From assembly GCA_010672925.1 (NCBI GenBank), contig JAAHFP010000016.1, forward strand, positions 62,001-126,000: DNA of 64,000 nucleotides, read 5' to 3'. The notes beneath the pieces were generated by a model. That model searched no databases and was not told the origin of the DNA. It saw only the letters and a program-made list of their open reading frames with translations. Origin of the DNA: Symploca sp. SIO1C2. Lineage in GTDB: Bacteria > Cyanobacteriota > Cyanobacteriia > Cyanobacteriales > Coleofasciculaceae. Below, one piece after another: positions 8,414-17,111 of the stretch. Position numbers and translations under genes: made by a program. Every line of letters begins with the position of its first letter. Position 1 is the stretch's first letter.

Positions 8414-9058
8414 ATGAACAGTTTGCAGCAGTTGCGAGAGAGTAACTCCAGATGGTCACTCAATGAATTTGTCCTAGTGATCAATGGTTTGTTACCTCAA
8501 TTTTTGCCAGTACAGAAAGCCCATACTCGAGTTCGAGAGGATATTACCCCTCGCTTGGTGCGGCATTACGCCACCCAGGGAATGCTTGATGAACCACTCA
8601 AAGAAGGACGGGAAGCTCGTTACACCTATCGCCATTTATTGCAACTGCTAGTGGTACGTCGCCTGTTAGCGGAAGGTTATGGTGCTAGTGCCATCGATAA
8701 TTTAGCAACCTCCAAAGACAACACGGAGTTAGAAGCGCTGCTACAAGGAGGAGTTCAATTGGCTCTCACTGCCGCTAATCCAGCCTTAGGGTTTCTACAG
8801 CAAATCAAAAAACGCCAGTCTCTCCCCATTTCTCCACCACCAGCAACTGTTCCAGCTAAATCAACTCATACCGACACTGTAGCTTATCCCCAAGCAGCTA
8901 CTAGTAATTGGACAAAGATGGAGATTTTGCCCGGTTTGGAAATCCACATCCGAGAGGACTTTAACTATCCCCATAGTCCTCAGGAACAGAACAACTTACT
9001 ACAATACATGGCTCAACAATTGCTTACTTTCTCTACCAAGCGGAGGTCAAAAAAATGA
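8414..9058 (+). CDS. MerR-like helix-turn-helix protein coupled to the VWA-macro gene
   Basis: 214 residues. Residues about 35-105 (THTRVREDITPRLVRHYATQGMLDEPLKEGREARYTYRHLLQLLVVRRLLAEGY) read as a MerR-type winged helix: R-Y-x-x-x-G-x-L after the recognition helix, then Y-x-x-x-x-L. The rest is a linker and a short conserved tail (EILPGLEIHIREDF). The stop overlaps the start of the next gene by ATGA (9055-9058), so the two are translationally coupled. It probably regulates, or forms a complex with, the VWA protein. No effector-binding domain of classical MerR proteins is visible. Confidence 0.7.
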   Translation: MNSLQQLRESNSRWSLNEFVLVINGLLPQFLPVQKAHTRVREDITPRLVRHYATQGMLDEPLKEGREARYTYRHLLQLLVVRRLLAEGYGASAIDNLATSKDNTELEALLQGGVQLALTAANPALGFLQQIKKRQSLPISPPPATVPAKSTHTDTVAYPQAATSNWTKMEILPGLEIHIREDFNYPHSPQEQNNLLQYMAQQLLTFSTKRRSKK

Positions 9059-10881
9059 AAGTTCCTGAGATTGAATTTATTCCCCTGCGTAATGGTGTCA
9101 GTTCAGATACCACCACAATTCTGGATGTACTGGTGAAAATTGTACCACCGGAGCCGGAAGCTAATATCCAAAGACCAGCCCTCAATCTTGGCTTGGTAAT
9201 AGATAGGTCTGGTTCCATGCAGGGGAAAAAAATTTTGTATGCTCGTCAAGCGGCTTGCTATGCGGTAGAGCAACTCCTACCAACTGACCGTGTGAGTGTC
9301 ACAATTTATGATGACCAGGTAGAGACCTTAGTTGCTAGTACTCTGGCCAAGAAGAAAACCCAGATTACTCGTCAGATTGAACGCATTCAAGCGAGAAACG
9401 CCACCGCACTCCATGCTGGTTGGGTAGAAGGAGGGGTGCAAGTTAGTCAGTATTTTGCTCCTGAACAGTTAAATAGGGTGATTTTGCTCTCTGATGGATT
9501 GGCAAATCAGGGGGAGACTAATCCCGATGTTATTGCTTCTGACGTCAAGGGTTTGGCGCAACGAGATGTTAGTACCACAACTATGGGAGTTGGTGATGAT
9601 TATAACGAAGACCTCCTGGAAGCAATGGCGAATAGTGGGGATGGGAACTACTACTATATCGAGTCTTCAGAGCAACTTCCAGAGATTTTTCAGATGGAAC
9701 TCCAAGGCTTAATGGCTACCTTCGGACGCAATGTTACCCTAGGAATTGAGCCTCAAGGTGAAGTGGTACTAGTGGATGTTTTCAATGATTTGGAACTTAC
9801 TCATCAGGGTCAGTTCAAGCTACCCAACTTAGTGCTAGGTAATCCTTTTGTAGTGGTGGTGCGGCTGAAAGTACCAGCAGTGGCAGGGGAACAACAGGCA
9901 GATTTGTGTCAATTCTCCTTAGCTTGGGATGGTAACGAACAAGAGGAACGTTTCCAACAGCAGGCAATGTTGCAACTACCAGTGTTAGCTAAGGCCGAAT
10001 TAGAGGAATTACCTTTTAACCCAGAGGTACAGCGACAGGTTGCTTTGATGATGTCAGCAAGAGCTAAGCAAGAAGCTGTACAACGAGTAGACCAAGGAGA
10101 GTATGAGATAGCTAGTCAATTAATCAATGATACCAGACAACAACTGCTGCGGGCCCCTCAATCTCCACTGATTGAACAAGAGGCACAGTCTCTAGTTGAG
10201 CTAGATGCAGATCTTAAGGCGCGGCGGTTGCGACAGTATCGCAAGCGTTCTCATTACGAGTCTCACCAATATCAAAAAAGCATGAGGCAATCTTCCCTTG
10301 GAGACTACTATACCAAACGCCGCGATCGCCAATCTTCTTATCAAAATTACCCCCATCAGCATCAAACAAAAGCTGTAAGAAGTCGGATCAAAGTTATCCA
10401 AGGTGATATTACTAAACAACCGGTGGATGGGATTGTTAACTCTACTAATAAATATTTTTCCCGTGATGTTGGTGTTGCTCGTGCCATTAACCGTGCCGCT
10501 GGACCAGAGTTGCAAGAAGCTTTTCAGCAGTTAAAGAGTTGTAGGCTTGGTGAAGCCAAACTTACTTATGGTTATCATCTTCCTTCAAAATGGATTATCC
10601 ACACCGTTGTTCCTAATTGGCAAGGAGGTCATCAAAGAGAGGAGCAGATATTGGTTCAATGTTACCGTAACTGCTTAACTTTGGCAGAGCAACAATCAAT
10701 GCGTACTATTGCTTTTCCTGCCATCAGTACCGGAGCACGAGGTTTTCCTGCGGACAAAGCTGCCAAAATTGCTGTGCGAGAAGTAGGCAATTTTCTGGCG
10801 AACAATTCCTCAATTGAGAAGGTAATCTTTGTCTGTTTTGAGAATAGAGATTACCACTCCTATCAGGATGCTTTGCAGTAG
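9055..10881 (+). CDS. VWA domain - macro domain fusion protein
   Basis: 608 residues. Residues about 43-215 are a von Willebrand A domain with an intact MIDAS (D50-R-S52-G-S54, then a later LLSDG), expected to bind a divalent metal and a partner protein. A beta-rich/alpha segment follows to about 385, then a basic, Tyr/Gln-rich linker. Residues about 443-605 form a macro domain (IKVIQGDITKQPVDGIVNSTN ... FPAISTGARGFP), the fold that binds or hydrolyses ADP-ribose. The usual glycine-rich GGG-V-A loop is RDVGVA here, so catalysis is uncertain. No signal peptide: cytosolic. Coupled to the MerR-like gene upstream. Confidence 0.85.
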   Translation: MKVPEIEFIPLRNGVSSDTTTILDVLVKIVPPEPEANIQRPALNLGLVIDRSGSMQGKKILYARQAACYAVEQLLPTDRVSVTIYDDQVETLVASTLAKKKTQITRQIERIQARNATALHAGWVEGGVQVSQYFAPEQLNRVILLSDGLANQGETNPDVIASDVKGLAQRDVSTTTMGVGDDYNEDLLEAMANSGDGNYYYIESSEQLPEIFQMELQGLMATFGRNVTLGIEPQGEVVLVDVFNDLELTHQGQFKLPNLVLGNPFVVVVRLKVPAVAGEQQADLCQFSLAWDGNEQEERFQQQAMLQLPVLAKAELEELPFNPEVQRQVALMMSARAKQEAVQRVDQGEYEIASQLINDTRQQLLRAPQSPLIEQEAQSLVELDADLKARRLRQYRKRSHYESHQYQKSMRQSSLGDYYTKRRDRQSSYQNYPHQHQTKAVRSRIKVIQGDITKQPVDGIVNSTNKYFSRDVGVARAINRAAGPELQEAFQQLKSCRLGEAKLTYGYHLPSKWIIHTVVPNWQGGHQREEQILVQCYRNCLTLAEQQSMRTIAFPAISTGARGFPADKAAKIAVREVGNFLANNSSIEKVIFVCFENRDYHSYQDALQ

Positions 10882-10952
10882 TTTGGCAAGATATTTACTT
10901 GAGCGAATCAAGGTTTCAACGAGCACAAGAACATCATTCAAAGAATTACACC

Positions 10953-11062
10953 TAATATCAAATCCGGTTAAGACACAAGATATTCATTTGCCCCCTAAAT
11001 CCCCCAATTCTGGGGGACTTTGAATTACTTTTACCCTGATATAAGAACCTAATTTGGTATAA
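10953..11062. repeat. Small MITE-like element with ATACCAAATCCGG-type ends
   Basis: Imperfect terminal inverted repeats (TAATATCAAATCCGGTT at 10953-10969; complement of the end at 11046-11062, 13 of 17 matching) enclose a CCCCCTAAATCCCCC/GGGGGACTTTG hairpin. Related elements are at 18300-18431 and 42516-42633. It ends 18 bp before the next start codon, so it supplies most of that gene's upstream region. Confidence 0.55.
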
Positions 11063-11080
11063 GCAGCAAGGAGAGTGAAT

Positions 11081-11428
11081 ATGACTCAAGAAATTATGGG
11101 AGTACAAGCAAGTAAAGGTAATGTGTTTGCCGATTTAGGTTTAGACAACTCTGATGAATTACTTGTCAAAGCAGAACTTGCTCGTAAAATTAGCAATATT
11201 ATCACTCAGCAGCAAATGACACAGGCTGAGGCAGCAAAGCTTTTAGAAATTGATCAACCGAAAATATCTGCTTTAATCAATGGACAGTTAGCCGGTTTTT
11301 CGATTATGCGCCTGTTTCGCTTTTTAAACGCTTTTGATCAAGATGTTGAAATGGTCATTGATACAGGTTTCACTGGGGAACTGTGTCTTCCCCTAGAAGC
11401 TGATCGCTTACTGCATCAACGAAGCTGA
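11081..11428 (+). CDS. XRE-family antitoxin-like regulator (HigA-2 type), orphan
   Basis: The frame allows GTG at 11075, but AAGGAG at 11068-11073 is only 1 bp from it and 7 bp from the ATG at 11081, so the ATG is preferred (115 residues). Residues about 35-95 form a Cro/cI HTH (ITQQQMTQAEAAKLLEIDQPKISALINGQLAGFS). This is the layout of antitoxins whose RelE/Gp49-like toxin lies upstream. The toxin is absent; the upstream spacer is a small repeat element instead. Its last codons are copied in the 95-bp duplication downstream. Confidence 0.8.
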   Translation: MTQEIMGVQASKGNVFADLGLDNSDELLVKAELARKISNIITQQQMTQAEAAKLLEIDQPKISALINGQLAGFSIMRLFRFLNAFDQDVEMVIDTGFTGELCLPLEADRLLHQRS

Positions 11429-11697
11429 GCTCACCCACTTTATCTTTCCCCAATCACCAAATCCAACAATCAGTCGTGGAACAGGCTTCTAGCCTGTCTT
11501 AATAGTGAGTACTAGGGAGCGAGACGCTCCCACTACAAATTTTATTTGCACAAAATTGGGATGCTCCCAGTGAGATATGGTGTTCTTTTTTGCGATCGCG
11601 CCTACTGCAATAACGAAGCTGAGCTCACCCACCTTATCTTTCCCCAATCACCAAATTCAACAATCATTCGTGGAACAGGCTTCTAGCCTGTCTCAAT
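11409..11697. repeat. Approx. 90-bp direct duplication containing the end of the antitoxin gene
   Basis: The stretch 11409-11502 (last codons of the HTH gene, its stop and the following spacer) is repeated with a few changes at 11603-11697. Both copies share AACGAAGCTGAGCTCACCCA, the TTTCCCCAATCACCAAAT block and a GTGGAACAGGCTTC hairpin. The second copy is followed by a worn second hairpin to 11725. The 11430-11834 gap holds this duplication, a HIP1 site at 11592 and no gene. Confidence 0.85.
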
Positions 11698-11834
11698 CTC
11701 TGTAGTAGCAAGATTTCAGTTCCACAGGGTAATAATTTGCAATAACTTATGCCAATAGAGAGATGCGATTGCTTACAGCACTAGCTCCACTAATCCCTTA
11801 AACTGGGAAGCATCGGTTGTTGTCTCACTTCCTT

Positions 11835-14800
11835 ATGTCCAAAGTTGCTAACTTCGGGAAATTGTTGCTAATCAATATAGTGGCCTTGCTGATTAGCAGA
11901 TTAGCAAATTCCGAATTCGTCAGTCAATTGGATGCTCGTTTGGTGTTAGTTGTGACCTTGGTTTTAATCGGGGTGTCTGCTGTTATCGAATCAAGTACTC
12001 CAACAACAAGTGGAAAACCTACAAGTTGGCGTTGGCTTAAAGATTGGCTACAGATTGCAGTTGTTGGCTTGATTCTAGGTTTAGGGATTCATTATCTATG
12101 GAAGGGTCAATGGATCTTGGGAGTTGCTTTTCTGGTTTTAATCCCATTTCCTCTGCTGTTACCAATTATTGTTCGGTTTATCAATACACTCAGGCAAAAA
12201 ATTAAGGAAAGGCTAAAGCCGCAATTAGATAAAAAAATAGATAGCCTTGCAGGAAATGTTGTCACCAAAGTTGAGGAAATTGAATTTAAGTCCGAATATT
12301 ACCAAAGCTTAATCTATACCTGTCGAGATTATCAAACCCAGGGATTGGATAAAGACCGTATTCTGAAACTGGAAAAGGTGTTTGTGCCACTCAAGATTGT
12401 TTCCAAGGAGGTGGTTCAGGTAGACTCTAAAATGATTCAGGAAGTGGAGCATAAAATAGAAAACCCTAAGGAAAAGCAAATTTGGCATTTTTTAGCAGCG
12501 ATGAGTCGATATCCGGCATTTCGACGCATGGCAGTGTTAGGTGCGCCAGGTTCTGGTAAAACGACACTTCTGAGACATTTGACTCTCACTTATGCCACCA
12601 AGCAAGAGCGAAAACTGCATCCTCAGGCACCAAAACTGATTCCGGTGTTGTTGTATCTCCGAGATGTGCGTCAGATGATTGCCCAGAAAAAACCACCTTT
12701 GGCAGAATTAATCACCGAACAGGTGAAGCGGCAACGTAAACTTCAGCCTCTTAACCCACCTTTTAACTGGTTTGCCGAGAAATTAAGTCAAAGGGAATGT
12801 TTAGTCATGCTAGATGGGTTGGATGAGGTAGCCGATGAAATCGAGCGCCAGCAAGTGAGTCTTTGGGTGAATGAGCAGATGGAGACATACCCAGGCACTC
12901 CTTTTATCCTTACTTCTCGACCATTTGGTTATCAGAGTGCCCTGCTACAACAAGGGGTAACTGTCTTAGAAGTACAACCGTTTAACCTTAAGCAAGTGAA
13001 ACAGTTTATACACAGCTGGTACTTGCAAACCGAGGTGATGAGTCGAGCTGGGGAAGAAGATTTGGGGGTGCGTGAAGAAGCTAAACAACAAGCTGATGAC
13101 TTAATTGAGAGGGTTAGAAAAAGCTCACCTTTAGCAGCAATGGCAGTTAACCCTTTGCTACTGACAATGATTGCTACTGTTCACCGTCGCGGTAATGCTC
13201 TGCCGGGAAAACGGGTTGAGCTGTATAAGGAAATTTGTCAGGTTTTGCTAGAGAAACGACTTAGAGCGAAGAAAATTGACGAGCCTCTAAGCGCAACCCA
13301 AAAGCAATCGGTGTTGCAAGTACTGGCACTGGCGCTTATGCAGAAAAAAACTCGTGAATTTGCTCTCTTGGAAGGAGTATTTCTGATTCAAGGTAAATTA
13401 GCAGAGGTGGCTGGTGCAGCGAATTCCCAAAAGTTCTTTGAACAAATTAAGGATGTCAGTGGCTTGTTAGTGGAAAAAGAGCTGGGTGTTTATGAATTTG
13501 CTCATCTGAGTTTTCAGGAATATTTAGCAGCGGTTCAGCTTAAGGAAACCAACCATGAGAAGCTTTTAATTGGCAATATTAATAATCCCTGGTGGGCTGA
13601 AACCATTCGTCTCTATGCCGCTCAGACTAATGCTAGTAGCCTTATTCGTACAGTCTTAGCTTTACCCTCTCCCTCAGTAGAGGCTTTGGCACTAGCCTAT
13701 GATTGCCTAGAAGAGGGATTGAGTGTTTATCCAGAGGTTAAACGGCAGCTAGACGAAAGGATGGAAGCAGATTTAGGAAAGCTGATGACTGAAGGATTCC
13801 AGTTAGCAGCTAACGTACTGTTATCCCGACGACTGAAAAATCTAGTGCGAATTGAGGAGAATGTTGAAATTGACCTGAGCTATATCACTTGCGCAGAATA
13901 TCAGTTGTTTATTGATGATAAGCGCCAAGCAGGTAAAAATCGCCAGCCAGATCACTGGCAAAACTATAGATTTCCCCCTGGAGATGCTCAAAAGCCGATT
14001 ACTGGAATACGAGCTAGTGATGCCGAAGAGTTTTGTGAATGGTTGACTCAGCAGCAGTCTGCTCTGGGATTTAGATATAGACTGCCCACTTTAGCAGAAG
14101 CTGAGGAAAATCCAGCTACAGAACAACAGATTGGCTGCTGGTGCAATGATGAGGGAAGGAAAGTAATTGTTGGAGTAGAAGCAACTCAGTTGCAGAACTG
14201 GCACAGTAATTTAACTGGGGTCATTATTCTCAAAGGCGTCTTCAAGCGCAATAATCTCAAGCGCAACTTCAACTTTGTTCTCAACAGCGACTTCAACCAA
14301 GTCCTCAACCGCAACCTCAACCGCAGCCTCAACTACGTCCTCAAACGCAACCTCAAGCGCGTCCTCAACCACAATTTCAACCGTGTCCTTAACCACAATT
14401 TCAACCGCGTTCTCAACGAAATTCTCAACAATGATCTTAACCCTAACCTAAACCGCAACCTCAACCAAGTCCTTAACAACAACCTCAACCGTGACCTCAA
14501 CTACGTCCTCAATCTCGACTTTTACGGCAAGCTCAACCGCAAGTTCAATCTCGATCTCTACGGCAAGCTCAACCGTGAGCTCAATCGCGACCTCAACCAC
14601 GTCCTTTATGAGAGAATTGAAGCAAACGAAGCTAGTGATTTCCTAATTTTGTACTTCCCTCTACTTTGTTTGATTGTTATCTATCATGTTTTGTTAGTAG
14701 CCTATAAAGCAGCATCCCAAAATAAAGAAGTGCTAAAGCAGATTAATTTAAGCCATCAAAAGAGTGAAACTATTGGTCGCAAGTATCAACAAAAGATAGA

Positions 14801-14903
14801 TGCAATTTACCCGCTTTATGTTTACTTAGTATTACAAGATGAGCGACTAGCAGGAAGGATACCAGCTTGGGAAGGTATTAGGATAGTTAGGGAGAGTGAA
14901 TAA
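11835..14903 (+). CDS. NACHT-type STAND NTPase with FGE-like segment, Leu/Asn tetrad repeat and membrane helices
   Basis: About 1022 residues from ATG 11835 (a TTG at 11817 is possible). Two or three hydrophobic helices lie in the first 110 residues. The NACHT NTPase domain starts near residue 230, with Walker A GAPGSGKTT (236-244) and Walker B CLVMLDGLDEV (about 322-332), then SRPFGY and a winged-helix region ending FAHLSFQEYLAA. Residues about 680-770 resemble part of a formylglycine-generating-enzyme fold (ITCAEYQLFIDDKRQAG ... RYRLPTLAEAEE). About 120 residues of a Leu/Asn tetrad repeat follow, then a membrane helix near 935-958. Known: bacterial NACHT proteins include antiphage NLR-like sensors. 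A defence or signalling role here is inference. Confidence 0.85.
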   Translation: MSKVANFGKLLLINIVALLISRLANSEFVSQLDARLVLVVTLVLIGVSAVIESSTPTTSGKPTSWRWLKDWLQIAVVGLILGLGIHYLWKGQWILGVAFLVLIPFPLLLPIIVRFINTLRQKIKERLKPQLDKKIDSLAGNVVTKVEEIEFKSEYYQSLIYTCRDYQTQGLDKDRILKLEKVFVPLKIVSKEVVQVDSKMIQEVEHKIENPKEKQIWHFLAAMSRYPAFRRMAVLGAPGSGKTTLLRHLTLTYATKQERKLHPQAPKLIPVLLYLRDVRQMIAQKKPPLAELITEQVKRQRKLQPLNPPFNWFAEKLSQRECLVMLDGLDEVADEIERQQVSLWVNEQMETYPGTPFILTSRPFGYQSALLQQGVTVLEVQPFNLKQVKQFIHSWYLQTEVMSRAGEEDLGVREEAKQQADDLIERVRKSSPLAAMAVNPLLLTMIATVHRRGNALPGKRVELYKEICQVLLEKRLRAKKIDEPLSATQKQSVLQVLALALMQKKTREFALLEGVFLIQGKLAEVAGAANSQKFFEQIKDVSGLLVEKELGVYEFAHLSFQEYLAAVQLKETNHEKLLIGNINNPWWAETIRLYAAQTNASSLIRTVLALPSPSVEALALAYDCLEEGLSVYPEVKRQLDERMEADLGKLMTEGFQLAANVLLSRRLKNLVRIEENVEIDLSYITCAEYQLFIDDKRQAGKNRQPDHWQNYRFPPGDAQKPITGIRASDAEEFCEWLTQQQSALGFRYRLPTLAEAEENPATEQQIGCWCNDEGRKVIVGVEATQLQNWHSNLTGVIILKGVFKRNNLKRNFNFVLNSDFNQVLNRNLNRSLNYVLKRNLKRVLNHNFNRVLNHNFNRVLNEILNNDLNPNLNRNLNQVLNNNLNRDLNYVLNLDFYGKLNRKFNLDLYGKLNRELNRDLNHVLYERIEANEASDFLILYFPLLCLIVIYHVLLVAYKAASQNKEVLKQINLSHQKSETIGRKYQQKIDAIYPLYVYLVLQDERLAGRIPAWEGIRIVRESE
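14241..14609. repeat. 12-bp-period coding repeat (about 31 units) inside the NACHT gene
   Basis: The DNA repeats every 12 bp around CTCAACCGCAAC, encoding tetrads of the form L/F-N-x-x (LNRNLNRSLN, LNHNFNRVLN). Units differ at synonymous and hydrophilic positions while Leu/Phe and Asn stay fixed. The tract is in frame throughout and sits between the FGE-like segment and a membrane helix. Confidence 0.9.
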
Positions 14904-14940
14904 TGAATAACGATGTGCGAATTTACATTTTTTTACTAAT

Positions 14941-14996
14941 GTAGAACAGCCTTCTAGCCTGTCTTAACCTCTTTACTGGCAAGATGCCAGTTCCAC
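14941..14996. repeat. Two-hairpin dispersed repeat (AGGCTTCTAGCCT / CTGGCAAGATGCCAG family)
   Basis: Contains two small hairpins, one on AGCCTTCTAGCCT and one on CTGGCAAGATGCCAG, ending TTCCAC. Flanks also match other copies: a T-run with ACTAATGT before it and TCAAGAGAGAATTTTAT after it. Half a copy (second hairpin only) is at about 15146-15172. The 14904-15189 gap holds these and a HIP1 site, no gene. Confidence 0.8.
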
Positions 14997-15189
14997 ACAT
15001 GGATGTCAACTCAAGAGAGAATTTTATCCTTGAAAAATAGCGATCGCTTAGCTGAATGTTAGCCTGGGGATGCTGTTGGGTGGGTTTTGAGAGGAATATT
15101 CGGGTAAAATGAGCTAAATTGTCCCTAAACTCGCCCCTACGATGTGCTTACTGGCAAGATATCAGTTTCACAAATGGACAAAACCCATT

Positions 15190-15525
15190 CTACGCAACAG
15201 CAAATTCCGTATCTTTCCGGCGTTCAGGTGACTTAAACCCCAAAACAATTTGGGATTTTGGGACACCCGCAGCAACGAATTCAGTTGCTACACCTTCTTC
15301 TGTTCCATCTCGTTGAATCCAGATTTTTCCGTCGATAATATCAACGTGGATTAAACAACCGTGGTGATAGTACTTATTCTCCCTTCCTAAAAGCATTAAC
15401 AAATACCGGTCTGATTCAGAATCAAAGACTGTCTCAAACTTAATATCACCATGCTTGTACGGTATTATGGTATGATTAGTGATGATTTGACAAATGAGTT
15501 GGCGGTAATTGTTTATTCTATCCAT
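15190..15525 (-). CDS. xisI: XisI family protein
   Basis: 111 residues, full length for the family. Matches XisI throughout: MDRINNYRQLICQIITNHT, FDSESDRYLLMLLG, HGCLIHVDIIDGKIWIQRDGTE and the conserved AAGVPKSQIVLGF. Known: XisI with XisH was first described as controlling excision of the fdxN element in heterocyst-forming cyanobacteria, but most copies are unlinked to any excision element. The start overlaps the end of xisH by 13 bp, so the two are coupled. Confidence 0.92.
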   Translation of the reverse strand: MDRINNYRQLICQIITNHTIIPYKHGDIKFETVFDSESDRYLLMLLGRENKYYHHGCLIHVDIIDGKIWIQRDGTEEGVATEFVAAGVPKSQIVLGFKSPERRKDTEFAVA

Positions 15526-15869
15526 TGAATAATAACCTCCCGGTCTGGATCGAAAACAAGAATAGGTACTTTATAATCACTGAGAATAATTTCTCCCAAA
15601 GGTTCTGTAAAGAAATCTTTATAAACTTCTTCATTAATTGCTAGATAAAGCTTGCGTTTTGGTTCTAAGCGTTTAATCACAGCAAGATAAATAAAATACT
15701 GACCCAGGGATTTTTGAGCATCAGTAATGGAAGAGGAACTACCAAAGGTTTTAATCTCAACAGCAATTTGCTGTCCATTTTTTGCGGCTAGGAGTAGTTT
15801 TTCTGCTGCCAGATCGATGTACATATCTTGCCTTCCCCAACGTAAGCGAAGAGGATCATCTGTTATCAA
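15513..15869 (-). CDS. xisH: XisH family protein whose normal start codon is missing
   Basis: The readable frame from TTG 15869 gives 118 residues with the XisH core: WGRQDMYIDLAAEKLL, then AVEIKTF, a D...ExK arrangement as in PD-(D/E)XK nuclease folds, and FIYLAVIKRLEP. The same frame continues upstream for 17 codons of clear XisH sequence (GDRYHDVLRRALEKDGW, 15870-15920). It then meets TAA at 15921-15923 without any ATG, GTG or TTG before the TTG at 15867-15869. Family members normally start a few residues ahead of this. A HIP1 octamer sits exactly at the damaged start. Either translation begins at the internal TTG, giving a short protein, or the gene is dying. Confidence 0.8.
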   Translation of the reverse strand: MITDDPLRLRWGRQDMYIDLAAEKLLLAAKNGQQIAVEIKTFGSSSSITDAQKSLGQYFIYLAVIKRLEPKRKLYLAINEEVYKDFFTEPLGEIILSDYKVPILVFDPDREVIIQWIE

Positions 15870-15931
15870 CCACCCGTCTTTTTCTAACGCACGGCGAAGG
15901 ACATCATGGTAGCGATCGCCTTAACCCAAAT

Positions 15932-15989
15932 CCCCAACTTCTTGGTTAAACCCGTGACTAACTGGACAAACCAGAAGCAGAAGTCGGGG
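15932..15989. repeat. Inverted repeat CCCCAACTTCT / AGAAGTCGGGG
   Basis: Arms at 15932-15942 and 15979-15989, one mismatch, in the spacer upstream of xisH and downstream of the Rpn-type gene on the minus strand. Could work as a transcription end for the latter, though no T-run follows. Confidence 0.5.
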
Positions 15990-16045
15990 ATATACCACAA
16001 CTGAGAGCATCTTGCTCCCTAAAATTACACCGATGGGATGTTTGT

Positions 16046-17023
16046 TTACTTGGAAATCCCTAGAGCGATCGCTTGCTGGAATTCGGCCAGGGATTCAATG
16101 GTAATCGCTTGCCTGAGCAATGTTTTGAGCATAGCTGGGTCTTGAATTGCGTAGATTTGCTGGGAAATTGTCTCCGACACTTCCCCAAACCGAACCTCCA
16201 GGACTTCAATGATATCTATCTGTCCTTGTTGAATATTACCTTGTTGGAGTCCTTGCTGGAGTCCTTGTTTAATCCCCATCTGCTCAATGCTAGTCACATA
16301 GCGCATTTGTTTGTTCTCCTCGAATGCATGTAATTCTTGTTTAAAGACTAGTTTCAAATCTTCCGGTAATGCCAGAACCCAATCGATGAATCGGAACAAT
16401 TCTAGGATATCTTTTTTGCTATAGCCTCGATTGTACAACCCTTTGACTAATCTCAGCTTCCACTCTAGCCGAGTTTCTGGAGTCTGACTGGTGGCTTGAG
16501 CCTGTAGATGAGCCAGGGTCACCACAGCAAAGGGATTTTTACTTTGCTCTAATTGTTCGAGTTTCCCTTTGTAGTCTAGGAGTTTAGCAATGGGAAACTT
16601 AAATTTTAGTTTACAACCCCAGAGGCTGTAATTGTGAGTCGTTGGTTTCCAGTTGGGATTTTCATCGGTTAACACTGCGAGGCTGACTATGGGATGGTTG
16701 TATCGGTCACTGAGTCGATAGTGATAAACATACATTCTGTTGGGAAAAACCGATTCTTTGCTTCCTTGTATCTCAACATGAAGTAGCACCCAGGTTTGTT
16801 GACCATTGCGCCGCCACACTTTGACCAGTTTATCGACAAACCGCCGCCCAACTTCTGCATCCCGCACCACTTGCTGTAGTTCTTTGTCGAGAAATTCCCA
16901 TTGGCGTTGCCAATCAATTTTCTTGTAAATTTTGGGAAAGAAAAATTCTAGAAATTCAGGAAAGTAGGATTCTAGGGCTTCTTTCCAGGGACTATCATAT
17001 TCTGGATTAGGTGTTGTTGTCAT
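16046..17023 (-). CDS. Rpn-family recombination-promoting nuclease / putative transposase
   Basis: 325 residues. Starts with the typical cyanobacterial opening YDSPWKEALESYFPEFLEFFFP. The PD-(D/E)XK core is seen as E in YFPEF, D in VVRDAEVGRRFVDKLVKV and the E-x-Q block LLHVEIQG, then RMYVYHYRLSDRYNHPI. The C-terminal part (GIKQGLQQGLQQGNIQQGQ, then VLEVRFGEVSE) is the glutamine-rich hinge and DUF4351-like tail of these proteins. Known: Rpn proteins are DNA endonucleases linked to RecA-independent recombination. It stands alone with no terminal inverted repeats around it. Confidence 0.8.
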   Translation of the reverse strand: MTTTPNPEYDSPWKEALESYFPEFLEFFFPKIYKKIDWQRQWEFLDKELQQVVRDAEVGRRFVDKLVKVWRRNGQQTWVLLHVEIQGSKESVFPNRMYVYHYRLSDRYNHPIVSLAVLTDENPNWKPTTHNYSLWGCKLKFKFPIAKLLDYKGKLEQLEQSKNPFAVVTLAHLQAQATSQTPETRLEWKLRLVKGLYNRGYSKKDILELFRFIDWVLALPEDLKLVFKQELHAFEENKQMRYVTSIEQMGIKQGLQQGLQQGNIQQGQIDIIEVLEVRFGEVSETISQQIYAIQDPAMLKTLLRQAITIESLAEFQQAIALGISK

Positions 17024-17111
17024 ATCTCTAGTCTATATGCATACACCTACTCTATTATTGCTTACAATAGCAAAAAATAATTGTAATTGCAACTAACATT
17101 TTTTTCTTAAT

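Noticed and set aside
14211-14396. Minus-strand Val/Glu/Ala-rich frame in the NACHT repeat
   Set aside because: It is the complement of the 12-bp coding repeat, a shadow without its own start signals.
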